A stretch of DNA of 64,000 nt from Diphasiastrum complanatum (Eukaryota > Streptophyta > Lycopodiopsida > Lycopodiales > Lycopodiaceae). The position numbers and the translations under genes are program-made. Where the stretch lies: contig CM055108.1 in NCBI GenBank assembly GCA_029204225.1, positions 3,006,672 through 3,070,671 on the forward strand, given 5' to 3'. The notes below the pieces were generated by a model that had not been told where the DNA came from, did no database searches, and saw nothing but the letters and a program-made list of their open reading frames with translations. Positions 21,724-33,304 of the stretch are shown one piece after another (position 1 is the stretch's first letter; each line of letters begins with the position of its first letter).

Positions 21724-22299
21724 TCTGGTTGAACGAGTTCGTTGGTAGAAACAACGACTGTTGGAATACTGTTGGCTGTGTGTTTGCTAGAAAGATGTTT
21801 TGATAGAAACAAGACTGATAACCACACTAGAAATGCAGATTACTGAAATGTCCACTCTAATAGCATGTCATAAAATCGCGTGTGGCCATGAGCGATAGCG
21901 GAAACTCGATGATTTAGCGCGACGTGTAGGAACGGAAACGCAACAGTTAGTAGTAGAATTATTCAAGTAGAAAAATTCATACAAAATGCGCAAATGAACG
22001 ACGCAGTAGTGAGACAAAAATTGCACTCTAAAAAATATCAACAATGAGTACAATAGCTTGATGTAATAACTTCAGCTTGCTGAGCATGATAACGCTGGCT
22101 ACATATAACTCTAATTGAAAGAGAATTTCAATCAACCCTTACATGGCTTGATTCAGCTAGTATATATATTTACAAGTGTCGAGAGACAAAAAATATCTTA
22201 CAAGCTTTTAATACTATTTACGCCAGTCTTTGCATATGTACAAAGTTGGTAACCGCTAACCGCCTTTGGGATATTTGGTTGTCCAGCTGTTTTAGGGTT
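21724..22299. other. Non-coding, possible copia leader or LTR remnant
   Basis: No gene seen. AT-rich with TATATATATTTA at about 22160. It lies upstream of the copia gag on the minus strand, so it probably holds its leader and 5' LTR, but no primer site or partner LTR is recognisable. Confidence 0.4.
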
Positions 22300-22854
22300 G
22301 TTGATAAGTTGGCGACGTCGGTCAGCCAAAGTCTCCTACTTAACTAGCCCCTTTCACCTCTTGTCGCGAAAGTCATAGTCCTCGTCAAACCCTTCATCTT
22401 TTTTCACGGATGGCATCATCCATCACGTCTTTCAATCACTCATACGAGTCTGCGGGTTTCAATTCTCTCCTAATGGCCTTCGGTAAACCAACTAAAAAAA
22501 GTTTGATGGCCATTTTCTCAGTTACGTAATCATCGACACACTCTTTTTTAAGACGCTTGAAACTCTCGATGTAGGTGTGCACGGATTTTTTACTTCGCAT
22601 CCGTCAAGTGGATGAAGGGACTCTGCATCAGTTTGGAGGGTTTGAACCATTTGATCAGTGTTGTGGTGATGGTCTCCCAAGACGTGTTGTCTAGGTCGTC
22701 AGTTTTCGGTGTCAGATTCATCCCCATAAAATTTACAAGCATTGTTGAAATCTTGGAGAAATCGTGTTGAATCCGATTCTCCATCGTACTTCGATGCGTC
22801 AATCCTGGGAAGTCTTTTCTTCAACTTGGGTGGTGGATGGGATGGTCCTGCCAT
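22300..22854 (-). pseudogene. Retrotransposon gag N-terminal remnant
   Basis: The minus-strand reading starts near 22854 (MAGPSHPPPKLKKRLPRIDA) and runs through YDGESDSTRFLQDFNNACKF, which has the shape of a Ty3-type gag opening. It breaks at a stop about 52 codons in. Further fragments in other frames reach about 22400. The rest of the element is not seen. Confidence 0.45.
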
Positions 22855-23159
22855 TTAATCTGAACGGATTATCACAAACCCAGAGAAACGATGAATGGAT
22901 GAGGCAAAGGTCTCCCCCTAGTCTATGGCTTCCATCTAAGTCATGTCTAAGGCCGGTACCCCACTAGATATGCCTATGGCGTATTCCAACTAGATGTGGC
23001 AGTATGATTTTGCCGATGGTTGAGGCTTTTTTCTTTTCGTTTTTTTATTTTTATTTTTATTTTAGAACTCTTGTAGCTGACAAGAGTCTTTGCAAAAAAC
23101 AGGGGATGACTCGTACAGTCAACTCAAAAGGACTATAGAGCAAGAAAATTGCTAGGGAC

Positions 23160-23575
23160 TCGTACAAAAAATGACTCGTGGACGGAAACGGACTACTCGC
23201 AGAGGCGTGTATAGTGCAGAAAATGACTCGTGCAAAGGTAAGTTACTACTCGACTCATACAGAAGATGACTCAAAAAAAAATGACTTGTGCAAGAGTAAT
23301 TTACTACTCGCAGAGGCGTGTAGAGTGCAAAATATGACTCGTGCAAGGGTAAGTTACTACTTGCATATGACTCGTACAGAAGATGACTCGCCGACGGGAA
23401 TAGGACTCGCACAAACCTGTACCCATGGAGCCAGAACCCGTGGGAATGACTCGACGGGAATAAGACTCGCACAAACCTGGACCCGTGGAGCTGAAAACTG
23501 TGGGAATGACTCACATAGGTGTGAATGATGACTCGCACAGACCTGGACCTGTGGAGCTGAAAACTACAGTGCTTC
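23160..23575. repeat. Minisatellite of GACTCG-containing units
   Basis: Direct repeats built on TGACTCGTGCAA and GTACAGAAGATGACTCG. A unit with CTACTCGCAGAGGCGTGTA occurs at about 23191 and 23303. A second type with GGACTCGCACAAACCTG and TGGAGC occurs at about 23405, 23464 and 23529. Open frames on both strands across it are by-products of the repeat. Confidence 0.7.
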
Positions 23576-23896
23576 CAATAGCGAAGAAGAAAAAATAATA
23601 GTTTTAACACTGCTAAAGTCCAAAAAAACAGCCGGAAAAAAAAGCGTTGAACAGGTCTGAAAAAAATGTCTAAAAATGGCTAAAATATTGATGAAACACA
23701 CAAGTAAAACAGTAGGAAAACTGCAAACAAACCTCTGCAGTCATAAAGAGAAGGATGGCGTGGAAGGAAAGGATTGATTGGTGGGTGTGGTATTATGCTC
23801 TTGACTGTTGAATGAATGAACGTGGTTGGGGGATGAATTGCATGCTGGTATTCAAGTATGAAATAATGAAGAGAAAGACACAGGATGAGACCTCGA

Positions 23897-24107
23897 TGGA
23901 CAGCAAAGAAGCCAAAAATTGTGGACAGAAGCCCGTGGACAGATCTGGTGGGCCAGAAACTTGTGGATAGATGCACCCCCTGCTCTGAAAAACATTTGAG
24001 AAATACTTAGTGTTGGGCCATTTTAGCTGGTGGACAGCAAAGAAGCCAAAAATCGTGGATAGAAGTTCGTGGACGGATCTGATGGGCTAGAAACTTGTGG
24101 ACAGCCC
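23897..24107. repeat. Direct duplication, about 70 bp, 135 bp apart
   Basis: GGACAGCAAAGAAGCCAAAA followed by GTGGA, AGAAG, CGTGGAC and AAACTTGTGGA occurs at about 23899 and again at about 24034 with few changes. No coding function is apparent. Confidence 0.65.
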
Positions 24108-26020
24108 CTGCCCCCTCCTGTTCTAAAAATAAATGAGATGGATAGAAGCCCGTGGATAGGGGAGAAACAATTGAAAACAGAAGAAGGAACACCTGATGCG
24201 AAAAAGATTGTTTGAAGTCCTTCTGTCCTTCAAAAACGCGTGGCTGTAGGATGGCGTGGAAGGCTGAAAATGAGTGTAGCTCCAACAAGCCTCAAAACGT
24301 GGTGGATGGCAAAGTAAACCCTGCGAACAGATGAACTTTTTCCACACAAACATCCAGACACTGCTCTCCTTGCTCTACTAAAATCTACGTTCCCAACCAC
24401 AAAGGCTTAAAATGGGAACGTGTGCACCTCGAAGGAAATCATCGATGTCTTTGATATCAAATGTTACAACTCCCTATATCTCCGATAGCCTTGAAGGTTG
24501 ACGCACACTCCAAACCAGTGACGACACACGATATCTGCCCATCCATAGGGTCACCGACCCGTGCACTGGAGCTATCGACATCCACATGCCTAGCCACCAA
24601 CCATCACCCTCACCTCTCCCTAGCGCCATCTCTTGGCCTAGAGATACATCCTAGCTACTGCACGTGCTCTTCATCCACCAACTCTCGGGTAGACTGAGTG
24701 AATGGCAAAAGGAAATCCCCACCACTATACAGGATAGCAAAGTGGGTCCCATCAAGCACGATCCCATTGACAATTGTGACCACCTAGGATGGTGACACGT
24801 GGCACTAAAATACGTCGATAACGCCAGACCTGCATCCTGGCCCTTGCGAGGCAGTCACTGGAAGGGCATACCGTTATGGTACATAACAGTTACCATGGGT
24901 GTCAAGTTTTTTCCTATTCTCCTATCCCACTAGTAGGAATAGATGGCCTTGGAATCTCATACCCATAAGGTCATTTGGATCTGACCATACTAATGTAACA
25001 AAACTAGTCCATTCTATGTAAAAATACATGCCCTATCTCGATCAAATGGGTCATATGTATGATCTATGTTTAGACCAAGATAGGGCAAGAAATTTCACAT
25101 AGATTAGACTATCTTGATTCAATGGATCATACATATGGTCCATAATGAGTATAGGAATTTTTGTCAATATTGAATGAAATTTGCTTTTGGGATTCAATTT
25201 CATAAAGAAATTTGCATCATTTTGAAAATGAATTATTTGAAATAAAATTTAAGAGAATTTTTTAAAAGATTCCAAATATTTCTCTCGTTTGGGACCAACC
25301 CTTTTGGATTTTTTTGTTAATGGATGAGTTTTTACAATAAAGAATTTGCTCAGAAAATCTATTTATGTTGTTGAAACAATTAAATATTGCAAGGGTTGTC
25401 CTTCCTCAAAAAAAAAAAAGTGTAGAAGCTGCCCTTGGTAGAGTCCTTGAGCCCATAAAACATTGAGCCTCACAATATTAACTTTGAAAGTGACATCACC
25501 TTGCTTTCTTGCATATTATGGGATTTGATATTGACCTCAAATGTTTTTTTCGGCATGTTATGAATTCTAAATCCATAAAAAAGATTTTACATGTGAACAT
25601 TTTGCTCATTAAAAAGTCATAGTTTTTTTAAAAGACATTGTATCTCATAAACATGCATAATTGACACTCATGAAAGACTTTCAACCATAAAAAAAAAAAT
25701 CTTCCTCGTTATCATTTAAGGTTAGAAAAGACTTCTAAGTGACTTTAGACCTAATTCAATGACCATTCAATTCTGGCTCAAAGTAATGACCTCGCCATAA
25801 TTTTATGCTTGTTTCACTAGTTGTAGGGTTATTATTCTTGAATACATAGAAAAGTCTTTAGCAATGTTGCAAAGCATTTTGTGTGAACATTCCCTTATAA
25901 TTTAAGACATTGATTTTGATATCAACTTTTGCATAAACTCCATTGATCAACTTGAATACATTGCGTTGTGGCAATGCCAAAAACCAAACAAAAAAATCAC
26001 TATTGAGTCAAAGCCAATCA
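24108..26020. other. No gene recognised
   Basis: AT-rich intergenic DNA. Short ORFs near 24.1-24.7 kb show no domain or codon pattern. A-runs at about 25409 and 25690. Confidence 0.5.
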
Positions 26021-26021
26021 C

Positions 26022-27165
26022 CCACTTTATGGACTAGATAATGGTTGTTTGGAGGCCCATGATAAGGATATAATGACAAGTCTTCTCGTCAAGTTGAGGT
26101 AACAACGAGACAAGAAGACGAGCCAAAATATCCTTACATGGGTTCAACTCATTATTATACATATGTGTCACGAAAGTCTCAAAAAAACTATGGAAATAAT
26201 TTTCAAAATTTCATCAATGATCTCATCTGCGAAGCTTATTTATTTTCCAAATTCCAAGAAATGAGGTCCCATTATTATGCCCTAAGTAATCGTGGTCCTA
26301 AAACTCAATATGGACCATTTGATTTGTGTAAAATTTGAGTAGACACACATTATGGACTAGATAATGGACGTTGTTTTAAAGCTCATTGTTAGAACATAAT
26401 GGCAAGTCTTCTCATCGAGTCCCGATAACAATGAGACGAGAATCTGAGCCATTATATCTTTACCATGGGCTGACAAACACCCATTATTGTACATAACGCG
26501 TGTCATGAAATTTTGAAAAAAAGATATAAACATAATTTTCAAGATTCCGTGACTAATTCCATCCATTAGCGCTACATATTTCTAAGATTCCATTTATAAA
26601 GCACAAGTACTTCAAGATCTCATCAGTGAGAGTTAAGTATTTTCAAAATTCCATCCATAAGAACTTTTTCTTTTAAAAGCCAAAAATTATAGCCAATCTC
26701 AGTATTAAAACTTATTACGGAGCATTGATTAATGTAAGATACGAGTAACCACACATTATGTACTAGATAATAGTTGTTTGAAGCCCCAATAAAAATATGA
26801 TGGCAAGTCTTTTCATCAATGCACGATAAAGACAAGACCAACCATTATATCCTTACCATGGACTACCAAACAACCATTATTGTACATAATGTACTAAAAT
26901 CTGAAAAAAGTTATGGGCATGGTTTTCAATATTTTATAAATTATTTCATCCATTAGAAGTACATACATTTTGATACTTCACCCTTGAAGCTTAAGGATTT
27001 TCAACATTCCATCGATGAGGACTTTTTATTTTGAGAGCTAAATGTTACAGCCAATCAAATCTTTAAAAAAAATAAGATCCCATAATATGCTCTACTTAAT
27101 GGTGGTTCCCAAACTCAGTATGGACCATTGATCTATGTAAGATTTGAGTAGACACATTATATACA
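26022..27165. repeat. Tandem array containing three MITE-like hairpins
   Basis: Three segments of about 145 bp (26024-26166, 26345-26498, 26750-26894) start with ACATTATGKACTAGATAATRG-type sequence and end with its near reverse complement (CCATTATTGTACATAATG type). Each can fold into a long imperfect hairpin, with a second inner pairing (GATATAATG... / ...CATTATATC). Spacers of 180-250 bp also repeat and end ATGGACCATT then ATTTGAGTAGACAC at about 26306, 26717 and 27119. No ORF. Confidence 0.65.
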
Positions 27166-27522
27166 AATTATAAAAACACTCGAGTGAGTAGTCCATACGC
27201 ACCAATCGAGAGAGTAGAGATAATCTTGTCATCAGCACATAACGAAATTTATTATCAACGTTGCCATCCCAATATAAAATGTGTATCCCAGTATAAAATG
27301 TGTTCCGCGATCATGCGTGAGTTATAAAATGTGGTGAGTTGGTGGATCATGCTTGAGTTGGGTTTGCCCACCCAAGTTAGATTCTCTAGGATGTGATCTT
27401 AGGGTTGATCACACCAAAAGACTATAAATTGAGCAATCTTTATTGGGCTGGCAAAAACGGGCAATTGCTCACAAAACCCACCACCATATGATTTGATCCA
27501 CACTGCTCATAGCTGCATCACA

Positions 27523-28205
27523 TCACGACATCACGATGGTGGGGTTCTCTTCCTTCTTACGTCCAGGAAGGACGCTTTTGATTTTTTCTCTGATGCTTCC
27601 CTTCTTGCGACGCCCCTTACTCTCTCCTGCTTCCTCATCGCTGCTGGACTGCGCATTAGTGAATATACAAACAAAACATCTGATCAGACACTGCATAAAT
27701 CGAATCATTGCACAATAATTGATCATGACAGGAAATGTCGGATTCCAATACAGAACTGTAGTGAACAACACTGTAGACGAAAATTTTCGATGCTTTGATT
27801 CAATTGTAGCTCTGAAGCTACATAGAAATGAACAGTGCGAGTTCTTACCGAGCTGGAGGAGCTGCCACTCTTGTGCAGCTTTCCAAGCAGCCCATGTTTC
27901 TTTTCCTCTCCTCCAGGATGTGTTGCATTAGGAGCGCCGGTAGTGTATTCACCTGCAGCCGCATTGTAGCCGGTATCAGGGGTATGGCTTACATGTCCAA
28001 CTCCAGTACCGTAACCAGTGTGCGAACCAGCGCCTTGATCAACAGCACCAGTGCCATACTCAGTGCCAGTAGAGACATGGCTGCCATGGCCTTGATCAGT
28101 AGTATTGTCTCCGGTAGTACCGTGCTGCTGCTGATGCTCATCCTTCTTGCCCCCAAAGAGGCCAAAGAGGCCCCGATCTTGCTGTGAAGGTTGCTCTTGA
28201 GACAT
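27523..28205 (-). CDS. Dehydrin (F-S-K type), 160 aa, one intron
   Basis: Group 2 LEA protein, an intrinsically disordered stress protectant of membranes and enzymes (family knowledge). Exon 1 is 28205-27849 (119 codons) and exon 2 is 27648-27523 (41 codons plus stop). The 200-nt intron has GTAAGA at its donor and GCGCAG at its acceptor, phase 0, inside the serine run. In order: an F-segment-like DRGLFGLFGGKK (10-21); one Gly/Thr/Tyr/His module (about 40-80); LLGKLHKSGS leading into the S-segment (107-124, Ser run then DEE); and a Lys-rich K-segment RRKKGSIREKIKSVLPG (132-148). The Met at 28205 is chosen because MSQEQ aligns with MAQEQ of the paralogue at 49454; an upstream in-frame Met at 28253 is less likely. 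No damage is seen. It is shorter than its paralogue, with one repeat module instead of three. Confidence 0.9.
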
Positions 28206-28840
28206 TGTCACAGAAAAGACCAAATTATTCTCCAAAAGAATGCTTAGCAACAAGACGTGCTAAATCTTCAACAAAATCTGCACTGTAATCAGCTAATGTA
28301 TGATCTATCAAATCCAAACAAGGCAGAATTCAAAACACAAATTGGTGATTCAAGGATACTGAAGTAAGGATAGATCAAAATTGGTGATTCAAAGATACTG
28401 AAGTAAGGGTATATAAAAGTATGGTGAAGATGGGTAGTTTTTATATATGGGCGTAGATGGGTTCTGTCTCTAAACTATGAAGGCATGAAAGTGGATCTAC
28501 AGGTGTAGCACAGCAAATACAGCCACACGGCTGGTAGACAGGAAGACAGATGGAGAAAGTGTAATGGCTGCGTTTTTGCTCCTCTATCCCCATCCCCCAC
28601 ACAGACTTGTGTACAAATCTGAGTGGGGATTTGACATGTGTCACATTTGCTATAATAAAATGCCACATAAAGGAGAAGCAGGCAGCATTTCTCTAAAGCA
28701 AGTTTGACCACCTCGACATGGATAACAATGGATATGGCCCATGGCCCCATGGGTATGGATTTCATCTTCCTTTTATCCAAAGCTCTTTGTAGTCCATGAG
28801 ATGCATCCAAGTCTTTGTCTTGGTAAGGACATTTCAAACT
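28206..28840 (-). promoter_or_regulatory. Upstream region of the first dehydrin, with TATA candidate
   Basis: On the minus strand TATATAAAAA at about 28438-28447 lies about 235 bp before the start codon. A 39-bp tandem duplication (GGTGATTCAAGGATACTGAA and copy, 28341-28409) lies between TATA and ATG. One ACGTG core occurs at 28255-28259. A true G-box is not seen nearby. Transcription start is not determinable by eye. Confidence 0.4.
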
Positions 28841-29894
28841 TTTAGGGAGATGTCCTGTCTCTAAAAAAGTGTCATGCTCGAAAATGACTTTCTAAAAGCC
28901 TATTGAGCTAGGAGTATAGAGGATAGGGTGTGCCTACTGTCCATGGAAAATTCTCGAGTAATTTTGAGAGAATGTTTTGAGTTGTTTTGAACAGTGTATG
29001 GGGTCTTGTCACAAAGTATATGTCACACTTCTCACAAGTATATGTCATAGATTGAGTGGGTGGTTCTTGATTTTTGTGTCATGAAGATTGAGGGCTAGAT
29101 GTCATTAGCTACAAGTGTTTTTCTAGGCAATTTGCAAAATTATGAGATTAAGTATTGATGTCTTAAGGGGTGAGTGTCATTGTTTTCCAAGTAGTATGTA
29201 TTTATTGTTAGGATGATATAGTATAGATTGAGGCATGCTTCTTCATCATTAGGGATTGTCTCGTCATTGTGACAATACATGATTACCATGTTCAAGGTAA
29301 TCTAGTTTCTTTTTTTGTTTTTTCATTTTCATGTTTATGTTGTACTTTATGCTATTACGTGGCAATGGAGGTGTGATGGATTATGATTGAATATTGTCAA
29401 TGGAATGGATGACATTGTAAGTTGGAAAGTGGTATTTGTTATGTTTTTCATGTTGTGAATTTGGATTTGCAACTTTCTCATGTCAATGATTTTTATTTTG
29501 ATATTTTCAAAAAATAGCTCAATTTCATCTCGAGCCATGGTGTTAGGCTTATGTAGTTAGTAATTGTGTTGTGCTGTTAGTTTTGATCATCCTATTTTGC
29601 TATAAGAGACCACTTCGAAATAGGAAATTTGAGGGGAAGTTGCTAATGTTGAAACAAAAATGGTGAACAAACCCTTTTTTTTTTTGTCAAAAAGGTGTGG
29701 GGGGGGGGGGGGGGGGGGGGGGTGTATTATGCTAGAAGAAGTGGAAGAGAGGGATAGGTGGTTTATGTGTGAGAGGGAGAGAGATACTTTGGTGGTATTA
29801 TTATTTACCATTTGGTTGATATTGATGTTAGTCATAGGAAGATATCCCTATACTTTTAGAACTCAATCTTAAAGGAAGGATTCATAAGCAACAA

Positions 29895-30125
29895 GTGGTA
29901 TTAAAATGTCTTTCAAGTTCATGTTTCAAATGTAAGAAATTGGATCATCTTATTATGGATCGTTTGATACCTTCAAAGAGATTTCAAAAGGAAGAGCAAG
30001 GGTTTAATATGAGAAGTTTTTGTGACAGTGGAACCTTTATTGGTAATGAAACGATCAATGTGGGGTTGCATCCAACGATTAACGAGAGTATTGGAAAGGA
30101 CAATGGTGATTATTTGAAAATCTAA
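29895..30125 (+). pseudogene. Repeat X protein, zinc-knuckle part
   Basis: It reads CLSSSCFKCKKLDHLIMDRL, a C-x2-C-x4-H zinc knuckle whose last Cys is Arg, then SKRFQKEEQGFNMRSFC and GNETINVGLHPTIN. The same protein is read from the inverted copy at 54939-54727 with few changes. The continuation (GTRVLSPSRRKRSSLEKTLD, 30852 onward, ending at 30965) is separated here by about 700 bp that the other copy lacks. A gag origin is likely from the knuckle, but the family is not recognised. Confidence 0.4.
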
Positions 30126-30722
30126 ATGTTGCATGGAAAAGCAATAAAACCAAAATTTCTATGACAGCCCTTTTACTCCAATTGATGCGCTATTTGGGAA
30201 AATGGAATTAGCAACCAAATATTTAATCGAAAATCGATTATTGAAAAAGAAATACAACCAAAAATTAGGGCTACTTCTACTAAGTAAAACATTTATGCCT
30301 TTGTAGAATTCATTTCAATAAAATCATCTGATTCAATGTCACCCAATAACACAAGGGCAATCAAAACAAAAAAGCATGGAGCTAAAAGTAGAACAAGGAC
30401 ATCATGTTTCTTTCATATCCCATCATTGTCCTCAAAGAAATGAAATGATCGCAAATGATGTACTTTTTTATTGCACTTACATCCAAATTGACAACTTTTG
30501 AAGGAGAATCATAATATATTATCATGGATATTACATAGAACATCTTACCCTAGGATCATCAAAGATCATATGGATGGTGAAGATCTCAATGTTCTTGGAA
30601 TCATAGACTTCAACTTAGAATGATATTCAGTAGGTCACCTGAAAATATTAAAATACATGTATAATGTATTCATGGAGCTGCATCCAAACATCCTTGTTTA
30701 TAATACATGAGTATGGCACAAG

Positions 30723-30965
30723 ATGTTACTAAAAGTACAACGATCACAAAGAAAAATGTCATTCAAATTAGAACCCGTTTTACTAATTCCTTTGCAAAAT
30801 GAGCATTTTTGCACTAGTCATATGTGGAGGTTGGGACCAAATTTCTCTATGGGAACAAGAGTTCTTTCACCTTCAAGAAGGAAACGTAGTTCTCTAGAGA
30901 AAACTCTTGATGTCATTTCTTGTCCCCCACCTAACACAAGAAAATTTAAAATTATGACTCCATAA
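30723..30965 (+). pseudogene. Repeat X protein, C-terminal part
   Basis: CTSHMWRLGPNFSMGTRVLS then EKTLDV and TRKFKIMTP. The inverted copy at 54750-54505 shows the same residues apart from a few conservative changes and one Trp-to-stop. Such conservation suggests real coding sequence before duplication. Confidence 0.4.
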
Positions 30966-31030
30966 AATAAAGGTCCAAAAATACACATAAGACCCCCAAA
31001 CTCAAACTACCAATTTGAATTTACCAGGTG

Positions 31031-32690
31031 CCAAAATTACCCATGATTCAACAATTATAGATGTGGCCAAAATGTGAATCTAAATTCATGAAAAAAAAAT
31101 CAAGAAACTACTTTTATTTTGGAGATTGAACAATGTGACAAACGTCCCATTGACCCAATCCTTGGTGATAGGCCAATGGAGGTCAAAGAACCAAACCCAT
31201 CTCATGTACATAATCTCAAAATAGTTTTTTAAGGACCACACCCAAGCTATAGTTACCATTTTATTGTCCTTGTTGACCATGTTGACTGTGTCACGGTAGC
31301 AAATTTTGATATTCAATCACTAGATTCCCATATATATTTTTGTTTTAGATGAAATTTATAGTTTACAAGCCAGAAAAGAGCTTCAATCAAGTATCCACAC
31401 ATCCAATCATTTAGACAAGTTAAAGTGATTATTTTTGTTGGCTTGGCTGTTGAGGAGACCAAGCTTCTTGCTTTGGGACCATAATATCGATCAAGACTAC
31501 AGACAGAAAATGACAATCATACAGAGAGTTAGAGTCTTTCACAATGAGTAACCTCCACAAAAAAGATGACAAGACAAATATTCGTGTATCTATGCATAGG
31601 AGACCGGCCTTCCTTTCGATGAGAAGAATCCAGCTTCTTTCCTAACAAAATATGATAATTTTTTTCACTTGGCTTTCCGTACTAGACAGGTGATTTCAAG
31701 AATTCTACTTTTTGTTATATTGGTTTGACTTTTATTAACCTATAATTTCATATTTCTCTAAGTCACACACGAAACCTTTCTTTCAGATTTGGGATCTTGT
31801 TGACAAAATCTTTGATAAGTGGGAGGAGTTTGAAATAAAAGGACAAATTTCAAAAGAGTCATCCTCTTTGAAGAAAAAAATCCTCTCAATGAGTACTTGC
31901 TCCCATCCATCACGATATGGGAATATCTGAGTGGAGAAATATGCAAGGCATTTATTCCCAAGATGTTGTTATGAGCGTTTTGTCAAGAGTTGCCAACGGA
32001 TAGCTCAACCTTGTGGAGATGGAAAAGAATTTCAAAGGTGATTTTAAATGTTGAATCTATGTTTTCAACATATCTTATTTATTGATTCTAACATTATTAA
32101 TTTTTTTAGTCATAAACTTTTCATGGAAGTGCAAGAGGCGATGGTTAAGAGCGTCAATTATCAAGATTGGGCTGAGTGTCAACAGTTGTACCCTAGCAAC
32201 TCCAATAATGAGGAGGTTCAAAGATTTTCAATTTTGTTCAAGGATATGGTAAGCTTTTCTTTTAGTTCCTAAATTGACTAATCACTGATGTGAAAAAAAT
32301 AGTCTATGCTAAGCATGAACATCTGTCTTCAAAGCTTTTATGTATCATAATCATTTTACGTAAAAAAAAATTTCTGGTGTTTTATCCATGCTTAGCATAA
32401 TTTCTTGCTGCAAGTTAGTGATTTAACAATTGCAAGTTATGTTGACCATGCTGAGAATAAGTGCATTAAACATTTGCAGTTTTTTTATTTCTCATAGTAT
32501 TCTCAAGATAAGAAGAGTGGGTAGCTTCTTGATCAATTTATAATCCACCTTCAGAAAGCAAAGTCTAAGAAGAGGCAAATGAAGAGTCATCAGACTGGGG
32601 ACTCTGGCATCGAAGATGATCTAAAAGAGACTTTTACCCCAAAGTTTGTCGATTATCTCCTTTGTTTTTATACAGTTCATCAAGGCGATT
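31031..32690 (+). other. Mostly non-coding; scattered coding-like fragments
   Basis: A stretch after a splice-acceptor-like TTCTTTCAG (31788) reads IWDLVDKIFDKWEEFEIKGQ and then about 20 more residues to a stop. Another at 32119-32250 reads KLFMEVQEAMVKSVNYQDWA, ending at GTAAGC. A third at about 32496-32690 reads LLDQFIIHLQKAKSKKRQMK after a stop. All lie on the plus strand and could be exons of a decayed gene or an element protein. I cannot identify it. Confidence 0.25.
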
Positions 32691-32691
32691 G

Positions 32692-33210
32692 TGATGTGAC
32701 ATATTTGCTAAATGATGTATATTTTCTCAAATATAGCAACTTATATACTCAAAGATGAAGATATGCGCTGGACAATGGTATATTATGAAGAGGCCTATAT
32801 CATTTTTTGGGATATGAATGCTGAAGACTTGTCTTACACTAAAGGACAAGACCTCCAAAACTGAAACGATGCCTGGAACAACCTTAATCCAGTTAAGCAT
32901 ACGAACCGACTAGATTCATATGACCACATTTAACTAAAGTAGATTAAATTTGTACTTAAATGTACCATCAATTGTATAAGTTACACGTATTTGTAAATTT
33001 ATATGTTAACTAGAGTTAGTAAATGCTTCTTGGTTTCCAAGGGGAGGCTCGAACCTGAGACCAAAGAAATTTTGGATGTCAAGCTAACCAACTGAGCCAA
33101 CCCCTCATAGATAGAGTTAGTAAATGGAGCGACTCACCTGGAATATCAAGAGGTGTGTTTTGCTCGCCCCCCGTAGGTAATAAATATGAAGACACTCTTT
33201 ATTCTCAAAC

Positions 33211-33304
<94 letters not shown>

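Larger units (their letters stand above)
28957..31030 (+). repeat. Dispersed repeat X, left copy (inverted partner at 54.5-55.7 kb)
   Basis: Long matches to the reverse complement of 54530-55655 start near TTTTGAGTTGTTTTGAACAG and end near AATTTACCAGGTG. This copy has about 240 bp extra at 29310-29545 and about 700 bp extra at 30085-30790 relative to the other. It includes a run of 24 G (29699-29722) after poly-T. The segment before 29897 ends CAACAAGTGGTATTA, resembling an LTR end plus degenerate initiator-Met primer site, so X is probably an old retroelement part. Its class is not proven. Confidence 0.65.

Noticed and set aside
23152-23610. 152-codon minus-strand ORF
   Set aside because: It spans a minisatellite; the repeated peptide mirrors the DNA unit and has no domain.
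24007-24353. Overlapping minus-strand ORFs of 76-93 codons
   Set aside because: Two frames are equally open, no motif is present, and one end lies in a direct duplication.
33026-33111. Functional tRNA gene
   Set aside because: A and B boxes are good, but acceptor and T arms do not pair properly, and the insert has target duplications, so it is a retroposed derivative.
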